From Novosphingobium chloroacetimidivorans (GTDB lineage Bacteria; Pseudomonadota; Alphaproteobacteria; Sphingomonadales; Sphingomonadaceae): 64,000 nucleotides of DNA. The position numbers and the translations under genes were made by a program. Every line of letters starts with the position of its first letter. Position 1 is the first letter of the stretch. Positions 63,659 through 64,000 of the stretch are shown here, in pieces. The notes beneath the pieces are model-generated. The model was given only the letters and a program-made list of their open reading frames with translations. It searched no databases and was not told where the DNA came from. The stretch spans positions 124,001 through 188,000 of the forward strand of contig NZ_JACHLR010000009.1 in assembly GCF_014204535.1 (NCBI RefSeq), given 5' to 3'.

Positions 63659-64000
63659 ATGGCCCCCGTACTTGCCGCGCTCTCGTCCCATCCGCTCGCG
63701 ATCGGCGCACTGCCGCTCGATCCGCCCTTGCAGGTGCTGCTGCCCTGGCTGGACCTGGCCGGCCTCTCGGTCTTCGCCGCCTCGGGCGCGCTGGCGGCGG
63801 TGCGAAAGCGGCTGGACATCGTCGGTGCCTGCTTCTTCGCGCTCGTCACCGCCACCGGCGGCGGCACCTTGCGCGACCTGCTGATCGGCGCGCCGGTGTT
63901 CTGGATGCGCGATCCCGCGCCGGTGCTGATCTGCCTCGGCGTCGCGCTCGCCGCATGGTCGATACCCCTGCGCTGGTGGCCCGAGCGCGCGCTCGACTGG
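63659..64000 (+). CDS. Trimeric intracellular cation channel (TRIC/UPF0126) protein, 3' end missing
   Basis: First 114 residues visible. Helices LDLAGLSVFAASGALAAVRKRLDIVGACFFALVTATGGGTLRDLLIG and VFWMRDPAPVLICLGVALAAW match the first repeat of the bacterial TRIC (YicG) family, including the conserved glycines and GGGTLRDLL. Potassium-permeable inner-membrane channel by family knowledge. The second half lies beyond the window. ATG 63659. Confidence 0.85.
   Translation, partial: MAPVLAALSSHPLAIGALPLDPPLQVLLPWLDLAGLSVFAASGALAAVRKRLDIVGACFFALVTATGGGTLRDLLIGAPVFWMRDPAPVLICLGVALAAWSIPLRWWPERALDW

Noticed and set aside
60998..63691. An 897-codon minus-strand frame opposite the PBP and acetyltransferase genes.
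   Set aside because: Typical of high-GC antisense frames; composition is Arg/Gly/Ala rich, with no motif, and the plus strand has clear PBP and GNAT signatures.

Overview
The window is GC-rich chromosomal DNA from an alphaproteobacterium, most likely a member of the Sphingomonadales (a Novosphingobium/Sphingobium/Sphingomonas-type genome). Supporting this are a split glycine decarboxylase (gcvPA/gcvPB) behind a tandem glycine riboswitch, a tkt-gap-pgk-fda cluster divergent from a ZauP-like/zapA/6S RNA/fau group, a DUF2842 gene, a PEPxxWA-type C-terminal anchor protein, and ribosomal genes in the order rpsM-rpsK-rpoA-rplQ without rpsD. No phage, plasmid, transposase, CRISPR or rRNA locus was seen. 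The only clear mobile-looking items are short palindromic repeats and one 457-bp cassette.

Layout. 1-5.3 kb: end of an entericidin-like lipoprotein, then the leftward glycine cleavage operon (riboswitch, gcvT, gcvH, gcvPA, gcvPB). 5.4-10.4 kb: a candidate small RNA, a small hypothetical gene, an old-yellow-enzyme homologue, class I aldolase and an acyltransferase. 10.5-15.3 kb: leftward central-carbon cluster tkt, gap, MOSC protein, pgk. 15.4-17 kb: rightward ZauP-like, zapA, 6S RNA, fau, DUF2842. 17-22 kb: tRNA-Asp, a secreted protein, secE-nusG, a large membrane protein, tRNA-Trp and an MHS-type transporter. 22-28.7 kb: cold-shock gene, pterin dehydratase, ccmAB, sulfotransferase, a carboxymuconolactone-decarboxylase-like protein, a YqcI/YcgG-DUF1989 pair, and a Fur-box region flanked by a small gene and a candidate small RNA. 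28.7-33 kb: leftward dienelactone hydrolase, glyoxalase-fold protein, and a coupled pyruvyltransferase/F420-hydrogenase-beta-like pair. 33.5-39 kb: fumC, amn, and a NUDIX-DUF47 fusion with a Pit phosphate transporter. 39-50 kb: PEPxxWA protein, GH130 enzyme, alginate-export-type porin, M2 dipeptidase, hydrolase/GFA pair, DUF4403 lipoprotein, prolyl oligopeptidase. 50-57 kb: leftward rpsM-rpsK-rpoA-rplQ, dnaN and fabD-[GxxExxY]-fabG. 57-64 kb: peptidoglycan genes (LD-carboxypeptidase, Mpl-like ligase, bifunctional PBP), DUF808, an acetyltransferase and a TRIC-type channel cut by the window end.

How it works together. Most of the window is housekeeping: one-carbon/glycine metabolism, the lower and non-oxidative sugar pathways, division-ring assembly, translation/transcription, replication clamp, fatty-acid initiation and cell-wall synthesis/recycling. 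The less explained parts are regulatory or accessory. They are a Fur-box intergenic region with a possible iron-responsive small RNA on the opposite strand, a second candidate small RNA with C-rich loops next to the glycine riboswitch region, a NUDIX domain fused to a PhoU-like DUF47 domain and followed by a phosphate permease, a translationally coupled heme-oxygenase-like/DUF1989 pair, and a GxxExxY gene inside perfect 28-bp inverted repeats placed between fabD and fabG. Several families of imperfect palindromes sit in the gaps, two of them inside the gcv and rpoA-rplQ operons.

Limits. All calls come from reading the sequence and translations. No database, folding or promoter software was run, so small RNA ends, promoters and some start codons are estimates.
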